Counted from the stretch's first letter, positions 20,720 to 31,184 are shown. The stretch is 64,000 nucleotides of DNA from Gracilaria vermiculophylla (GCA_019155205.2 JAHNZQ020000004.1:4016113-4080112), one strand, 5' to 3'. Translations and numbers: made by a program. The notes: generated by a model from the sequence alone, not told the origin.

Positions 20720-20933
20720 ATGCAGTATCGCTGTGGGGTAGGTATTCAAGAATGATTGGGAGTTGGATATCTTTTCGTGTCAATTACTAACTTGTCATGT
20801 GTTGAATTTGTAACAGGGATGTGGACAAATCATTGATCTTGCGGCAGGCGCCCAAGTCAAATGCAACTCGTGCGGAAGCCGCATTCTTTGGAAGTTACGC
20901 ACGAAAAAGGTCGTTCAGTACGAAGCACGCTGA
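20720..20933 (+). CDS. RPB12: RNA polymerases I/II/III subunit RPABC4 (RPB12), two exons
   Basis: RPB12 is the smallest shared zinc-ribbon subunit of the three nuclear RNA polymerases. Exon 1 (20720-20737) encodes MQYRCG. A 79-nt intron (20738-20816) has donor GTAGGT, a perfect TACTAAC branch box at 20785-20791 and acceptor AACAG. Exon 2 (20817-20933) continues in frame as GCGQIIDLAAGAQVKCNSCG, then SRILWKLRTKKVVQYEAR. Splicing creates the first CX2C pair of the zinc ribbon. The second pair is CNSC. The basic end matches the family's CRECGYRI...KRTKRLVVFDAR region. At 44 residues it is shorter than usual (about 58-70). The missing N-terminal tail is unconserved and may be encoded in frame upstream. 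Too small and interrupted to be found by simple ORF scanning. Confidence 0.87.
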
Positions 20934-21529
20934 TAGTGCCCTGCTCTTCGTGAGTGTATGAAGCTCGCACGAAACTGTTGAGCATCGCGTTCCTGTTTGA
21001 GTTCAATCATTCCGCTTCTTGCGAATTGATGGCAGCCTCCGGAAATATGTGCGCTGTCAGGTCATGAAAACCACTCCGGGCCATGTTAGAAGCCCATGAA
21101 GTCGTAAAGTAAAATGAGGCTCGTATCATAAACTTTAGAAACATTTACTTGAATATCATCGTACTGGGCTTTGGGGCAGACTAGAACTTGTGTTTTAGAG
21201 GGTTCAAGCAGACTTCTATACCCATTGGTACGATTGAACAATGCGAGTAAGAGTCCCAGAGCCCTCCGTTGTAACGGCGTAGCTAAACTGTGCAGTTTCA
21301 CAGGCCCGACAAACGACCCCACCAAAATTTGCAACGATGACGAGAAAAGGCCATTTCTCTTTTATGCACAATTTTGTTGCATCAATTGGGGGCTGAATGC
21401 CAAAAGAGAGCGCGCTGGAACACTGTCTCCTGTGCACTTCGGTCCCGAATCCTGACTCAGTTCTGAAAGGACAACACTTCCCCCGTCCGCTGGTATTCCA
21501 TTTGGACAAAACTGGGTAAACGATGCGCC
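20934..21529. other. Intergenic region RPB12-TRAPPC10
   Basis: About 600 bp between two same-strand genes. It presumably holds the RPB12 3' UTR and TRAPPC10 promoter. No domain-bearing ORF seen. Confidence 0.4.
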
Positions 21530-24500
21530 ATGCAGGATGACAACCAAGGCTCAGGCATACCAGATGGTCTGCCAGTATGGGTGAGCGATCCGCTCAGGCT
21601 GTGGTCAACTCTGAGAGTAGCACAATCAGTCTCACTCGGTCGATTGGAATGGAAATGGAGGTCGAGAGGGACATTGCACCGCGACTCCTCAACCTCGGCC
21701 CGCGTTTCTTTTCGTGTCTCCAGCTCAATAACCAACCCAGTACCACAATTTTGTGCTGATCCATGTGACTGGTTCCGGAATCCCTATGTATTCATATACG
21801 TAACTTCAACTACAGCGCTCAACCATACTGATGAAGATGCATCCAGTGATTGGGGCGGGATTCGCGCTTTTGTGAATCGATGTAGAGAGAAAAGCTACGA
21901 GTATCTTTTCATCCTTGCCGCGACCGAGAAAGAGGTTGCAAAGTACAAACGAGTTGTGGAAAAACTACGAGCCGAGATTAGCATTACTTCTCGCGCCCCC
22001 GACAGATTGTTGGTTTTATCCCCTGTGCTTGTTCCAGAGCCTAACAAACCGATGGCTCGTTTGCCGCAATCTCCGGCTCATCAAGAGCTGCTAATGAGGA
22101 TACACGAAATCTTACGTGTTGGAGTGGATGCACGGATCATGGCTTACGAAGATGTCCTAGCACGATCTTATCTAAGCCGGTCCACTTCCTCATGGACTAT
22201 CTCTAAGTATTTTGCTTTAAAAGAAGGGTTCCTTTTCATATTCCTTCATCTCGGTAGAAGAGATTTGTGTCTCAGGCTCTACGACGAGATCTACAAAGTG
22301 ATGAATGACCTTGAGAAAGAAGATTTTAATCAGTTCTGTGATCAACCAGCGGCTGACATTGCAATTGGAGCCACGAATCCGGACGCAAAAGACTATAGAT
22401 CCATTATGCTAAAAGGAACTGCAACGGAACTCGATCTTCGCACGTATTTGTTTGCTCGACAGGCGACATTGCTGTTATATGATCGCAAGTTTTCCGAGGT
22501 CGCTGAACGCGGACTGAAGTTTATCACCGTCGTTGCCAGAAGATGTGCAGAAGAAGCTCTCAGCGGAAATCGAAAAGTGTCTGCTGTCTATCGAGATACT
22601 TGGGTGTTCGTCGCATCGAGGTTATTGTCTTCAATCCTAGCTCCATCCATTCCTACTGTGACGGACGCGGAGCATTCTTTAACAGCACAACTTGCAACTC
22701 CTCGAGAGAGACACACTGCTCGGCTCGTGGCCGGATTTCATGTTAATGCATTGAAAGCATTTCAAGGGCTGGCACACGTGGTTTTTCCAGGGTGCCTCTG
22801 TCCAATAAGCACGGACAAGAGTCCAAAAGAATTGCAAAAGCTTGCCGAGGAGGCGATGGCCACCTCGAGTCTCAAGTTGCGAAGCGCTCTGTCCAGTGAA
22901 GAAAATGCTCAAGTCCTTCACACAGAGATTGCGAATGCAGCAGCGAGTTTGTACGAAATGGGAGGGAGAGCGAGAGGAGCAGCTGCGCTTGATGGAGATT
23001 CTGGCATTGTTCGGCTAAAGAATAAAAACTTTGCCCAAGCTGAGACTCTACTGAGCGCTCAGTGCTCAAGGTTTACGAATGACAACGGGTGGGACGACCT
23101 TCATAAAAGACAGAGAATGGAACTTGCCAAGGCCGAAAAGACTCTTGACAAAGTGCAAGAGTATTTGGTTAGTTGTCTTGCCATTCTTTACATGCATCGC
23201 GAATGCCGCGTGATCGCTCAACGCCCTTCACTTCAAGACGAAAGTAGCTTGCGGAAACAGGTGGAGTTTTGGGCTTCAGAAACACAACGGACCGGAGCTC
23301 TTCTTTCACGAGTTATGAAATACAAGGCTGAAAGGTTGTTTGATATTTCTGTCCTTCCCAACCCCAGAAAGTGGTATGAAGGTGATCGAGGAACCGCCAC
23401 TGTCAGAATAAAATCTGATATACCAGTCTCAATCAGTATTGATTTGATTCAGCTTGAATGTCGTTGTGTTGATATCCTAGAAAGCAAAAGACCGTCTCTG
23501 AAATCTCTTGATAAGGATGAAGTTGATCAACACACGGTAGAAAATGCCTATGTATCAGGAATCGCTGAGAAGGGAACCTTTCATGCAGAGTCTTTTCACC
23601 GGAATTCAGAGCTGTCTGATGTTGTCGTGCTGAAATGTTCCAGTGAAACATTAGTGAGGCCGGGTGTGAATGATATCGTGGTGACGGCTGACGAAATTCC
23701 ACGGGCCGGGTGTTACAAAATTACTCTCGTCGCACTCTTTATGGGTAATCTGAAATTGGTTCATGTGGCGGCCAAGGAACAGAGTCAGCAGGTTGTTATC
23801 ATGAAAGATGATGTCAATCCATCTCAGTATGCAGAGCCAGTGTCGGTATCTGAAGTAATTGATGGAGAAGTCATATACCCTCCACTCTTCGCGGCACCCA
23901 GGCTACCAAGTGCCTCCCTTGAATTTACACATATTCCAAGGTTGTTTCTGGTGGGAAATGCTTTGCAATACCTCGAGGTGAAAATCAAAGCAGGCGTGAA
24001 CGGGTTGCGAAAGGGGTCCAAGTTATGCTGCACATTACACGATTCCGCGGGCGGAAGTTCATCTTCGAAGTCATGCTTTGTTCAGTTCGGGAGCAGATCT
24101 GTTGCTGCCTTATCCAGTTTACAAAAAGAAGTTTCAATCACACACCACAACCCGCGAAATGCAAACGGATATATTGAATTTGACATTGAAAATGCCTTGG
24201 ATGCGGGAGAAGAAGTGTTCTTGAGATTCGGTTTAATGCAACATCGATATCATGATCATCGCGAGGAGCCACTAGAAGGCGAAGATGAGTATGGGAAAAG
24301 ATGTTTCTTTCTTGCAGAGTACTCGTGTTTCGAAAATAGAGACCAAGTGCAAAACTCGTATGACTGTCAAGTTGAAATACCTCTCGTCTTTTCTCCTATG
24401 CTCAATGTGAGTGCACGTTTGGAGACGAGACCAGAATGGTATGAAGAAGATGGTTCGAGGACAACTGATTATCACACAAACACTGCTGAAGACGGTGGCA

Positions 24501-25717
24501 CCCTTCTGTGCTCTGTCCAAAGCTTGCTTGGATGGGAGGAAGAAGCTTGTATAACAAAAATTGCTTTGGAAATACCCCAATGGCTAACCAAACGAAGAGA
24601 AGATCCCATCCTTCAGTCACAGTTGCTTCCATCCGTGCTGAGAGGCAGTTCGTTATTTGTTTGTTCTTTCGATTTGCTCATTCGAGATTTCTTGGTCATT
24701 GAAGAGAATGAGAGAAAAGATGCGTCAAGAACCATGGGAGACATCGTTCTGAGGAAAGATTTGTTACAGAGGAGACTATCGAGGAAAATATTTAAGTCGC
24801 CTGATATTGCTGAGAGTCAGGACGATTTTGGAGAATGGAGAGCAAACAGTGATCAAGCTTCAATCATAAAAGAAGAAGGTGTTCTTGAAGAGTCTGATGC
24901 GGTAGATAATGCGAAAGGCAGTTCCGAGAATGTCATTGCCTCGCATGTCGGGAATGAATTCGGGAAAGTCGAAGAGGATTCACATAGTACACAACGTTCC
25001 CACGATGACATGGAATTGAAGGAAGCGCGCGACGTCGTCGACTTGTCAACTCCCGTTGAAGAATTGCACGGTGCATCTTCTGGGATGCTGACTCCGCCCA
25101 TCCCTCAGGAGTTGCCGATGTCTGCTACTACAGCGACTTTGAAGCTGGACCTTAAGATCAGCGGAGTTGATGGGGACGCATATGTAGAACAAAAAATATC
25201 CCTTGCTGCTCTAAGAGTGTTTAGGAAGCGATACAGGATAGAACGGCGGTTAAGTTCTGAAACCGAAACTGGAAAAGCAATGAACTTCAAATTTGCAGTT
25301 TTGAGTGTCTTTGGTCGCTTCAGCGGGGAGGACGAGAAGCATGAATTGGTAGTGTTGCACTACGAAATAGACGCTGACCCGTCTGTGTGGCTGGTGGTGG
25401 GCAGACGACGTGGACAAATGATGATCTCCGATGTGATGACCGGAAAGGGAAATACTACAATAATCCCTTTACGATGTGGTCGGCATCGGGTGCCGAATTT
25501 GAGACTGTATACAAGTGATGGGCGAGGGTTGCCGCTATCAACATACGAAAATGTTGACGAATACATGCAAATTATTATTAGACCATGTCGAGCAGTTGTG
25601 AACTGCTGTGCAGCACAGAAGAAGACAAGCAAGGGAAATGATCAAAAAGCAGATGCAGGCGGAAGTCGTGGCACAATGCCCGAAGTAGTAGCATCAGACT
25701 CTTTCTTTGCGTCTTGA
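21530..25717 (+). CDS. TRAPPC10: TRAPP II complex subunit 10 / Trs130-like
   Basis: Large single-exon protein of 1,395 residues. It resembles TRAPPC10/Trs130, a TRAPP II subunit that activates Rab GTPases in late-Golgi and endosomal transport. The N-terminal third has the conserved block around YEYLFILAATEKEV, then SSWTISKYFALKEGFLFIFLHLGRRDLCLRLYDEIYKV, the family's amphipathic helix region. The central part is helical. The C-terminal half is beta-rich with immunoglobulin-like segments, such as DISVLPNPRKWYEGDRGTATVRI and EWYEEDGSR. Near the C terminus, HYEIDADPSVWLVVGRRRGQ corresponds to the conserved end module. An acidic insert lies at about 1100-1170. The ATG at 21530 is the first in frame after stops. 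TRAPPC11 was considered, but the N-terminal block fits TRAPPC10 better. Confidence 0.75.
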   Translation: MQDDNQGSGIPDGLPVWVSDPLRLWSTLRVAQSVSLGRLEWKWRSRGTLHRDSSTSARVSFRVSSSITNPVPQFCADPCDWFRNPYVFIYVTSTTALNHTDEDASSDWGGIRAFVNRCREKSYEYLFILAATEKEVAKYKRVVEKLRAEISITSRAPDRLLVLSPVLVPEPNKPMARLPQSPAHQELLMRIHEILRVGVDARIMAYEDVLARSYLSRSTSSWTISKYFALKEGFLFIFLHLGRRDLCLRLYDEIYKVMNDLEKEDFNQFCDQPAADIAIGATNPDAKDYRSIMLKGTATELDLRTYLFARQATLLLYDRKFSEVAERGLKFITVVARRCAEEALSGNRKVSAVYRDTWVFVASRLLSSILAPSIPTVTDAEHSLTAQLATPRERHTARLVAGFHVNALKAFQGLAHVVFPGCLCPISTDKSPKELQKLAEEAMATSSLKLRSALSSEENAQVLHTEIANAAASLYEMGGRARGAAALDGDSGIVRLKNKNFAQAETLLSAQCSRFTNDNGWDDLHKRQRMELAKAEKTLDKVQEYLVSCLAILYMHRECRVIAQRPSLQDESSLRKQVEFWASETQRTGALLSRVMKYKAERLFDISVLPNPRKWYEGDRGTATVRIKSDIPVSISIDLIQLECRCVDILESKRPSLKSLDKDEVDQHTVENAYVSGIAEKGTFHAESFHRNSELSDVVVLKCSSETLVRPGVNDIVVTADEIPRAGCYKITLVALFMGNLKLVHVAAKEQSQQVVIMKDDVNPSQYAEPVSVSEVIDGEVIYPPLFAAPRLPSASLEFTHIPRLFLVGNALQYLEVKIKAGVNGLRKGSKLCCTLHDSAGGSSSSKSCFVQFGSRSVAALSSLQKEVSITHHNPRNANGYIEFDIENALDAGEEVFLRFGLMQHRYHDHREEPLEGEDEYGKRCFFLAEYSCFENRDQVQNSYDCQVEIPLVFSPMLNVSARLETRPEWYEEDGSRTTDYHTNTAEDGGTLLCSVQSLLGWEEEACITKIALEIPQWLTKRREDPILQSQLLPSVLRGSSLFVCSFDLLIRDFLVIEENERKDASRTMGDIVLRKDLLQRRLSRKIFKSPDIAESQDDFGEWRANSDQASIIKEEGVLEESDAVDNAKGSSENVIASHVGNEFGKVEEDSHSTQRSHDDMELKEARDVVDLSTPVEELHGASSGMLTPPIPQELPMSATTATLKLDLKISGVDGDAYVEQKISLAALRVFRKRYRIERRLSSETETGKAMNFKFAVLSVFGRFSGEDEKHELVVLHYEIDADPSVWLVVGRRRGQMMISDVMTGKGNTTIIPLRCGRHRVPNLRLYTSDGRGLPLSTYENVDEYMQIIIRPCRAVVNCCAAQKKTSKGNDQKADAGGSRGTMPEVVASDSFFAS

Positions 25718-25794
25718 CTTGTATAAGGTGTCATACCATGAAAGCTAGGTATAGTAATACCATGACCATGGTCATGTCAATTGATTGGTGTACA

Positions 25795-26382
25795 TTACGC
25801 ATTCATTGGATTCTGAAGCTTTCTAAACCATCTCCGAAGAGTGCCCTGGATTCCAGTGTATTGCTGACGATTTGCGACTTTAATTTCTTCATCGTCAAAC
25901 TGTCGAAGCTGATAGCCGAACTCTATGTTTTCTCTTGGCTCATTTGTAAGGTTGGGATACAGTCGAATCGCGCCCTGCATCAAATCCTGTTCGGCATCAA
26001 AGAGGGCGTCTACAACCTGGCTACTTCGAGGGACAGATAGACAACCAACTGGAAGCCACGGCATGGTTTCGTTGTCATCTGACACACCACCCTGCTTGAG
26101 TCTCATCCAGACGGTGTACTCGGGCATTCCAGCGGCGGCCATTTGGTCATAACGCGAGGCGGCACTCTTGCGGCGTTGTTCACCGGCAGACGGGGCTCGT
26201 TGCGGTTGTCTCGGGGAAGCGCCGAAGCCCTTGTTTGGGGCAGCGTTCATGCGCACAATGCGGCGGGAGGCCTGAAGGCGGATGCATGAACGGTGGGGTG
26301 ATAGTACTGGCAAGCGGAAGGCCTGGGGGCCGGCGAAGGCGCAGGCGCGCGACGGGGCTTGTGAGGAAGATGTGGTTGACAT
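25795..26382 (-). CDS. HHL1-like: HHL1-like plastid thylakoid protein
   Basis: HHL1 is a plant thylakoid protein that helps photosystem II repair under high light. The 195-residue product from the Met at 26382 starts with a Ser/Arg-rich transit-like segment containing CAFAGPQAF. The conserved domain follows: RYDQMAAAGMPEYTVWMRLK, then WLPVGCLSVPRSSQVVDALFDAEQDL, RLYPNL and FGYQLRQFDDEEIKVANR. A longer start at 26535 is in frame (51 extra residues) and cannot be excluded. The C-terminal IQGTLRRWFRKLQ segment looks amphipathic and might bind membrane. Its stop lies 77 bp from that of TRAPPC10 in convergent orientation. The family call rests on motif order, without a search. Confidence 0.7.
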   Translation of the reverse strand: MSTTSSSQAPSRACAFAGPQAFRLPVLSPHRSCIRLQASRRIVRMNAAPNKGFGASPRQPQRAPSAGEQRRKSAASRYDQMAAAGMPEYTVWMRLKQGGVSDDNETMPWLPVGCLSVPRSSQVVDALFDAEQDLMQGAIRLYPNLTNEPRENIEFGYQLRQFDDEEIKVANRQQYTGIQGTLRRWFRKLQNPMNA

Positions 26383-27068
26383 GGCAGACGGTTGGTATTC
26401 GACACCAACTATTGCGCAAGCGCGGACGCTGACAGACGGTGCGGGTGGGTGGGGCAGGACGCGAGTATTGCGGCCGTGTGGGGGCGGAGCAAGGAGGAGC
26501 GGCTCACATGTAGCGGCAGCGACGGCACGTGCCATGGTGCGGCGCTGCGCAGCACAGCCGCTTGTCGGCCACACAGCGCGGTGCAGCGAAGTGTGGGACG
26601 TGTCCACGTGGGGTGGCGTTGTGGCCGCTGGCGGTAGGGCGCGCCATTAGATCGCCCTGCCGCGCCGTTGTTGCGTCAGGTAGCCCTGGCGCCATGCATA
26701 GGGTCCGGATCTGCTGGACCGCACCTGCCCCGGAGAGGCGCCCGCGCCACGCGGCGCACAGGTCGTAGGTTTGCCCTCCTGTGCTGCGCGGGCCGGCGCT
26801 TCACAAGCAATGGTGCAAATCGTCAAGCGTGGAAGCGCGCGTCCCCAACAGCGCCGCTTAGCGCACCAGTCAACGCAGCGCTTGTTCCCTCCGCCCTTCC
26901 TTTTCGTATCAAGTGTAAATAGTCCGTTCCTTTCTCCGCAGCCTTTCTTTTTCCCTTTCCAACGCGCCCTGCCCCCTCCCGCCTCCCCCGCCTCCTCCGT
27001 CTCCACCGCCGTTCCCTTCCCGTGCCTCTCAACATTGCGTCTCCCTCGCCATCCGTCATCTTTCCGCT
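26383..27068. promoter_or_regulatory. Divergent HHL1-like/CNOT4-like intergenic region
   Basis: GC-rich near HHL1. The last about 140 bases before the CNOT4 ATG are almost pure pyrimidine (C/T), a long CT-rich leader. No gene seen. Confidence 0.45.
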
Positions 27069-30000
27069 ATGGCCGAAGAGGAGGACGACATGCCTCAGTG
27101 CCCTTTGTGCCTTGAGGAGCTCGATTCTACCGACCGAGCCGTCGAAGCCTGCCAGTGCGGCTACCAAATATGCCTCTGGTGCCTGCACCACATCCGGGAG
27201 CAGCTCAACAGCCGTTGTCCTGCCTGTCGAACCCCCTACCAAGAGCAGAACTTCAAGTACGCCGAGGTCAATCCTGAGGAAGCCGCAAAGGAAGCGAAAG
27301 AGCGTGCTACGGCGAAGAAGGAACGCGAACGAAAGGAGAAGATGAAGGAGATTGAGAAGGAGAGGGCACGCGCTGCCGCTGTTTCCTTGCAAAAGGCGAA
27401 GAGCAACTTGAAACATGCTCGTATCATACAGAAAAACTTGGTTTATGTCATCGGTCTTAGCTTGACGCTGGCCCGCGAGGAGGCCATTCGTCGCGCCGAT
27501 ATGTTTGGCAAGTACGGCAGAATGCTTCGCATTCTCGTCAACCGATCTCACCCTTTCAACGCAGATGCCCCTGGCGGTCCGAGTATTTCTGCTTATGTGC
27601 AGTATGTCAGAGATTCTGATGCGTCAGCTGCTGTTCGCGCCATGAACAACGCTGTGTTGGACGGTAGGGAAATTCGATGCGCCATTGCAACCACGAAGTA
27701 TTGCGATGCGTTTGTTCGAAATGCTGCCGCCTCCTCCGATCCCTCAGCTGCGCATTTTTGTGGAAATCAAAACTGCATGTACTATCATTCGTTGTGTACG
27801 GAAGAAACACTTACACGAGAGGAAGTCTTAGCGCGACAACTGGGACCTCCTCCTCCAGCTCATCTCTTCTTGCCGGCCCCTGCAAATGGAAGAACCACCA
27901 ATGGAACCCAGCCCATTCATCCTCGATTGGCTGCTCATTCTGTTGCTTCTGGTCTCGTGCCGCCAAATCGACCGGCCCCGCGTCCATTTGCTGTTACCTC
28001 CACTTCTACCGTGCCGCCAGCTTCGTCTGCTCCTCCTTCAGTTCACCCTCCGTCTTCATCGGCACCCGCTCTGCCGCTTCCTTGCACAAACGCGAATCCT
28101 ACTGTCGTTCAAAATACCAACACTCCTGCAGGTCTTCCTCCAGAATCATCTTCTCCTCGGCGATCAACTGTTTCCGAAATCCAACAACCTTCTTATCCGA
28201 ACGGGACACCTCCAGATTCTCCGAAAGGGTCCCGCAGACCGCCTACCCGTCTCCAACGCTCTCCCACATCCAGAGACTCATCAACATCCAAATTCCCTCG
28301 ACCATCACCAACATCTACATCCACAAAACCCCCCTCTTCCTCATCTGCTCCTCTTCCCTCTTCAGTGGGATGGGCAACATCCCAGGCATCGGCAACTTCA
28401 AGGGTATCTCCCAGACAAAGCTCTGATGAGCCTTCAAGTTCAAGACCTAAGCTACGGCTGCAACCCAGACGTTCTCGAGAACCATCTCCGCCCCCTGGGT
28501 TTGAGAATCCTGCGAGCAGCTCTGGCTCTGCACCGACGAAGCCACCTGGATTTGACATTCCAACTTCTTCTGTATCGAACGATACCAAAGGGAATGTGAA
28601 TATCTTACGAGACCGAAAGGTTGAAGTTGCAAAAGGAAAACAGGTTAAAAAGTCTTCAGCTTCTCCACCACCAGGTTTTGGTCGTGGGATGGGCTCACAG
28701 CGGGTAGATGGAAAACAAACTGTGGTGAACGACGTCGCCGCCGCCTGGGCGCAAGAGGCTGTTGCAGATGAAGTATTTTCTGCGAGAGAACAGCGCTTGC
28801 GAAGCGACTTTGTTGGTCAGGTTGAACGAGAAAGTGCTCCTATTCCTCACGATAATCCTGACTCTCGATCAGAGTTGGCTCAGGTGCTTGCGAAAATTGG
28901 AGGGGATCTTGGAGTTTCAAGCGAATTCAAAAGCATGCAAGCTTCACGGCCACCGCCTGTCCCGCCTGCCGCGCCTGCTAGGAGTCGGCATGCTTCTACC
29001 CCTACAGTAAGTGACAGAAATGCAAATGTCGCACCGATGGGTTCTCCTGCGAGGTTGGGATCCTTGTTTGGAAATCCGACGGCAAACGTTGGGTACGCGG
29101 TTCCATCGACACCATTTCCTTCCACTACTGCCATAGCCAATCCCACCGCCCCTTCGTCAACCCCCGCATATCGAGGGGCTTTTGACAATGCAATCGCTCA
29201 AAAGCTCGCGGCATCTCGAGTTTCTCAGCTCCCAATGGCGTCGCCGAGAAGAAATACTTCGCGCTTTGGTTTTGCTCAAAGGGAGAGTACTGGAGATGTT
29301 CCGGTATCAATGGCACCGAGATCTGCAACTTCTCAACCAAGGTCTGTATCTTTTCAGACGAGCTCATCTCAGGCGGCGTATCCGGCAATGTCGAGCTCTT
29401 CCGAAGTATTCGTTCGTTCTCATGGGGCCAATGATGTACGACAGGAGCAACTACTGATGAATGATCTTCTTCATGCGGCAAAAACTTCCAAACCAGTTTT
29501 TCTTGGAACGTCTAGACAGAATAAGTCTCGATTCGACTTTGCTGATCATGGTACACAGCCTCGAAGTGCAAATTATCCTCCCCGATCTGTGCGAATGAAT
29601 AACAATGCGCCCCCGAAGAACATTTCCACCAGGGGTAGGGGACATGTGAATCAGAGCGATTCAATCGCATCGTTAGCTCAACTGTCAACACAAGAAAAGC
29701 TCGCTTCTATATTTAACTCTGCCCAAATGTCAGGAGAAGCTCTTCCGCCCATGCCAACTTTTGATGCTCAAATCGATCCCCTTGCGAATCCTAATGTTCC
29801 CGCGACCCCTTCTAAGCCTGTTGTGCATGATGATTCGCATCGTTCCTTTCGTTCCGTAACTCGAGCCGCCCAAGTAGTTAGGAAAGATAAGTCCCGAGTT
29901 CCAGATATGTCTCATCCACGTCAATCCTCAATGCCTCCGCCGGGTTTTAGGGAGGCCACGCCTGGCATTTCGCCGGAATCCACTACAGTCGAAAAAGCTT

Positions 30001-30749
30001 CGACTAATTCGGGCGTGGCTAGGATTGTGGCATCTGGCGGATACGTTTCCAGTTCCAAAAAGGAAAACACCTCCCACGGAACGTCTAGAGAGGATTCAAA
30101 GAGTACTGGAGCTGATGGTCTTCAAGATGATCGGAGAAAAACGAAGCCTCAACGAAAAAGGGAGAAGAAGGGAAAGCACTCTAGAGAATTGACGGAAAAG
30201 AGCAATGGTACGGATGGGAAGCAGAAGGGCGTAAGGTCAGTCCCTTCCACGCCGGGTGTGCATCCTGTTCAGGTCACGCAACCTGTAAAAGTGACCCAGG
30301 CCCATTCTGCGCATTCTGTTAGAACCGGGCAAGCATTTCAACCCTCCCAGATAGTGCAACCGGCTCAGCCAGTGAAGGTGACAAAGTCGGTTCAGCAGAT
30401 ACCGAGAAACAGACGGACCGCAGAGATGGGAATGGTAAGATCATCATCACCTCCTACACCTTCAGCACCGCCGAAGCTACCAAGAGCTGAACGTGTACCT
30501 GAGAGAGCCCAGGGCGTATCGGTGGTCAAGGATTCGCAGAAGTTATCTAATGAACAAGTGAAAAAACCGAGTGATGACTCTGCTGTCGTTTTAATTCCAT
30601 CAAAACTTTCAGAGGACGCCGGGAAGTACATGTCTGTTTCAGAGCTTGAGCGCGAGGTGGAAGCTGCCAAAGCAAGGGAAGCGCAACTTCAAGACAAACT
30701 TCTTGAGCTTCAGAGGAGAATCCGCAGCTATGATAATGTCAGAACCTAA
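27069..30749 (+). CDS. NOT4: CNOT4/NOT4-like RING E3 ubiquitin ligase of the CCR4-NOT complex
   Basis: NOT4 is a RING E3 ligase acting in mRNA decay and ribosome-associated quality control. This 1,226-residue protein has the characteristic C4C4 RING at about 11-58 (CPLCLEELDSTDRAVEACQC...CLWCLHHI...CPACR). A charged helical linker follows. An RRM spans about 118-215, starting NLVYVIGLSLTLAREEAIRR. A short Cys/His patch (CGNQNCMYYH) sits where NOT4 has its CCCH finger. The remaining about 980 residues are Pro/Ser-rich and disordered, with PPPGF-type repeats, ending in a coiled coil (LEREVEAAKAREAQLQDKL). This tail is far longer than in yeast or human NOT4. The ATG follows a CT-rich leader. Together with Pumilio it links the window to deadenylation. 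Confidence 0.93.
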   Translation: MAEEEDDMPQCPLCLEELDSTDRAVEACQCGYQICLWCLHHIREQLNSRCPACRTPYQEQNFKYAEVNPEEAAKEAKERATAKKERERKEKMKEIEKERARAAAVSLQKAKSNLKHARIIQKNLVYVIGLSLTLAREEAIRRADMFGKYGRMLRILVNRSHPFNADAPGGPSISAYVQYVRDSDASAAVRAMNNAVLDGREIRCAIATTKYCDAFVRNAAASSDPSAAHFCGNQNCMYYHSLCTEETLTREEVLARQLGPPPPAHLFLPAPANGRTTNGTQPIHPRLAAHSVASGLVPPNRPAPRPFAVTSTSTVPPASSAPPSVHPPSSSAPALPLPCTNANPTVVQNTNTPAGLPPESSSPRRSTVSEIQQPSYPNGTPPDSPKGSRRPPTRLQRSPTSRDSSTSKFPRPSPTSTSTKPPSSSSAPLPSSVGWATSQASATSRVSPRQSSDEPSSSRPKLRLQPRRSREPSPPPGFENPASSSGSAPTKPPGFDIPTSSVSNDTKGNVNILRDRKVEVAKGKQVKKSSASPPPGFGRGMGSQRVDGKQTVVNDVAAAWAQEAVADEVFSAREQRLRSDFVGQVERESAPIPHDNPDSRSELAQVLAKIGGDLGVSSEFKSMQASRPPPVPPAAPARSRHASTPTVSDRNANVAPMGSPARLGSLFGNPTANVGYAVPSTPFPSTTAIANPTAPSSTPAYRGAFDNAIAQKLAASRVSQLPMASPRRNTSRFGFAQRESTGDVPVSMAPRSATSQPRSVSFQTSSSQAAYPAMSSSSEVFVRSHGANDVRQEQLLMNDLLHAAKTSKPVFLGTSRQNKSRFDFADHGTQPRSANYPPRSVRMNNNAPPKNISTRGRGHVNQSDSIASLAQLSTQEKLASIFNSAQMSGEALPPMPTFDAQIDPLANPNVPATPSKPVVHDDSHRSFRSVTRAAQVVRKDKSRVPDMSHPRQSSMPPPGFREATPGISPESTTVEKASTNSGVARIVASGGYVSSSKKENTSHGTSREDSKSTGADGLQDDRRKTKPQRKREKKGKHSRELTEKSNGTDGKQKGVRSVPSTPGVHPVQVTQPVKVTQAHSAHSVRTGQAFQPSQIVQPAQPVKVTKSVQQIPRNRRTAEMGMVRSSSPPTPSAPPKLPRAERVPERAQGVSVVKDSQKLSNEQVKKPSDDSAVVLIPSKLSEDAGKYMSVSELEREVEAAKAREAQLQDKLLELQRRIRSYDNVRT

Positions 30750-31184
30750 GCCTAAGTTCGATAACAGGATCGTCGAAGGAAATGCGGTGCTAGTAATGTT
30801 TAGGGTCAAGGTGCGTTTACAAAGAAGTTGATAGAAACAAGAGAGAAGCAACCTCTTCGACTCAGAAGAGTGTGTGGACGCGAAAACCCACCCATTGAAA
30901 TACCAGTCACTTGAAAGCCTTACAAGCCACGGAAAGGCCCTTACGTCGGTCAAGCTGGCAAAGCTCAGAGCACTCAGTTCAATTGTCGTAAAAGAAGCAA
31001 TGGGTGAGCACAATAGGACATCAGAGCGTCGAGAATGAGCTTTGAAACAACGCCAAGCGCGTCCTACTGCCAGTGAGTAGATCCAGTCCACGTCCGTAGG
31101 TGGAGGGCGATGTGGATGAAGTTTTAAGTTATTCATGAATTCATATCGTAGTTGGTGGGCCCCAGCTTCTGTCGGCTTCGGCAG
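30750..31184. other. Convergent 3' region CNOT4-like/CDC26
   Basis: About 435 bp with no recognisable gene. It presumably holds two 3' UTRs. Confidence 0.4.
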
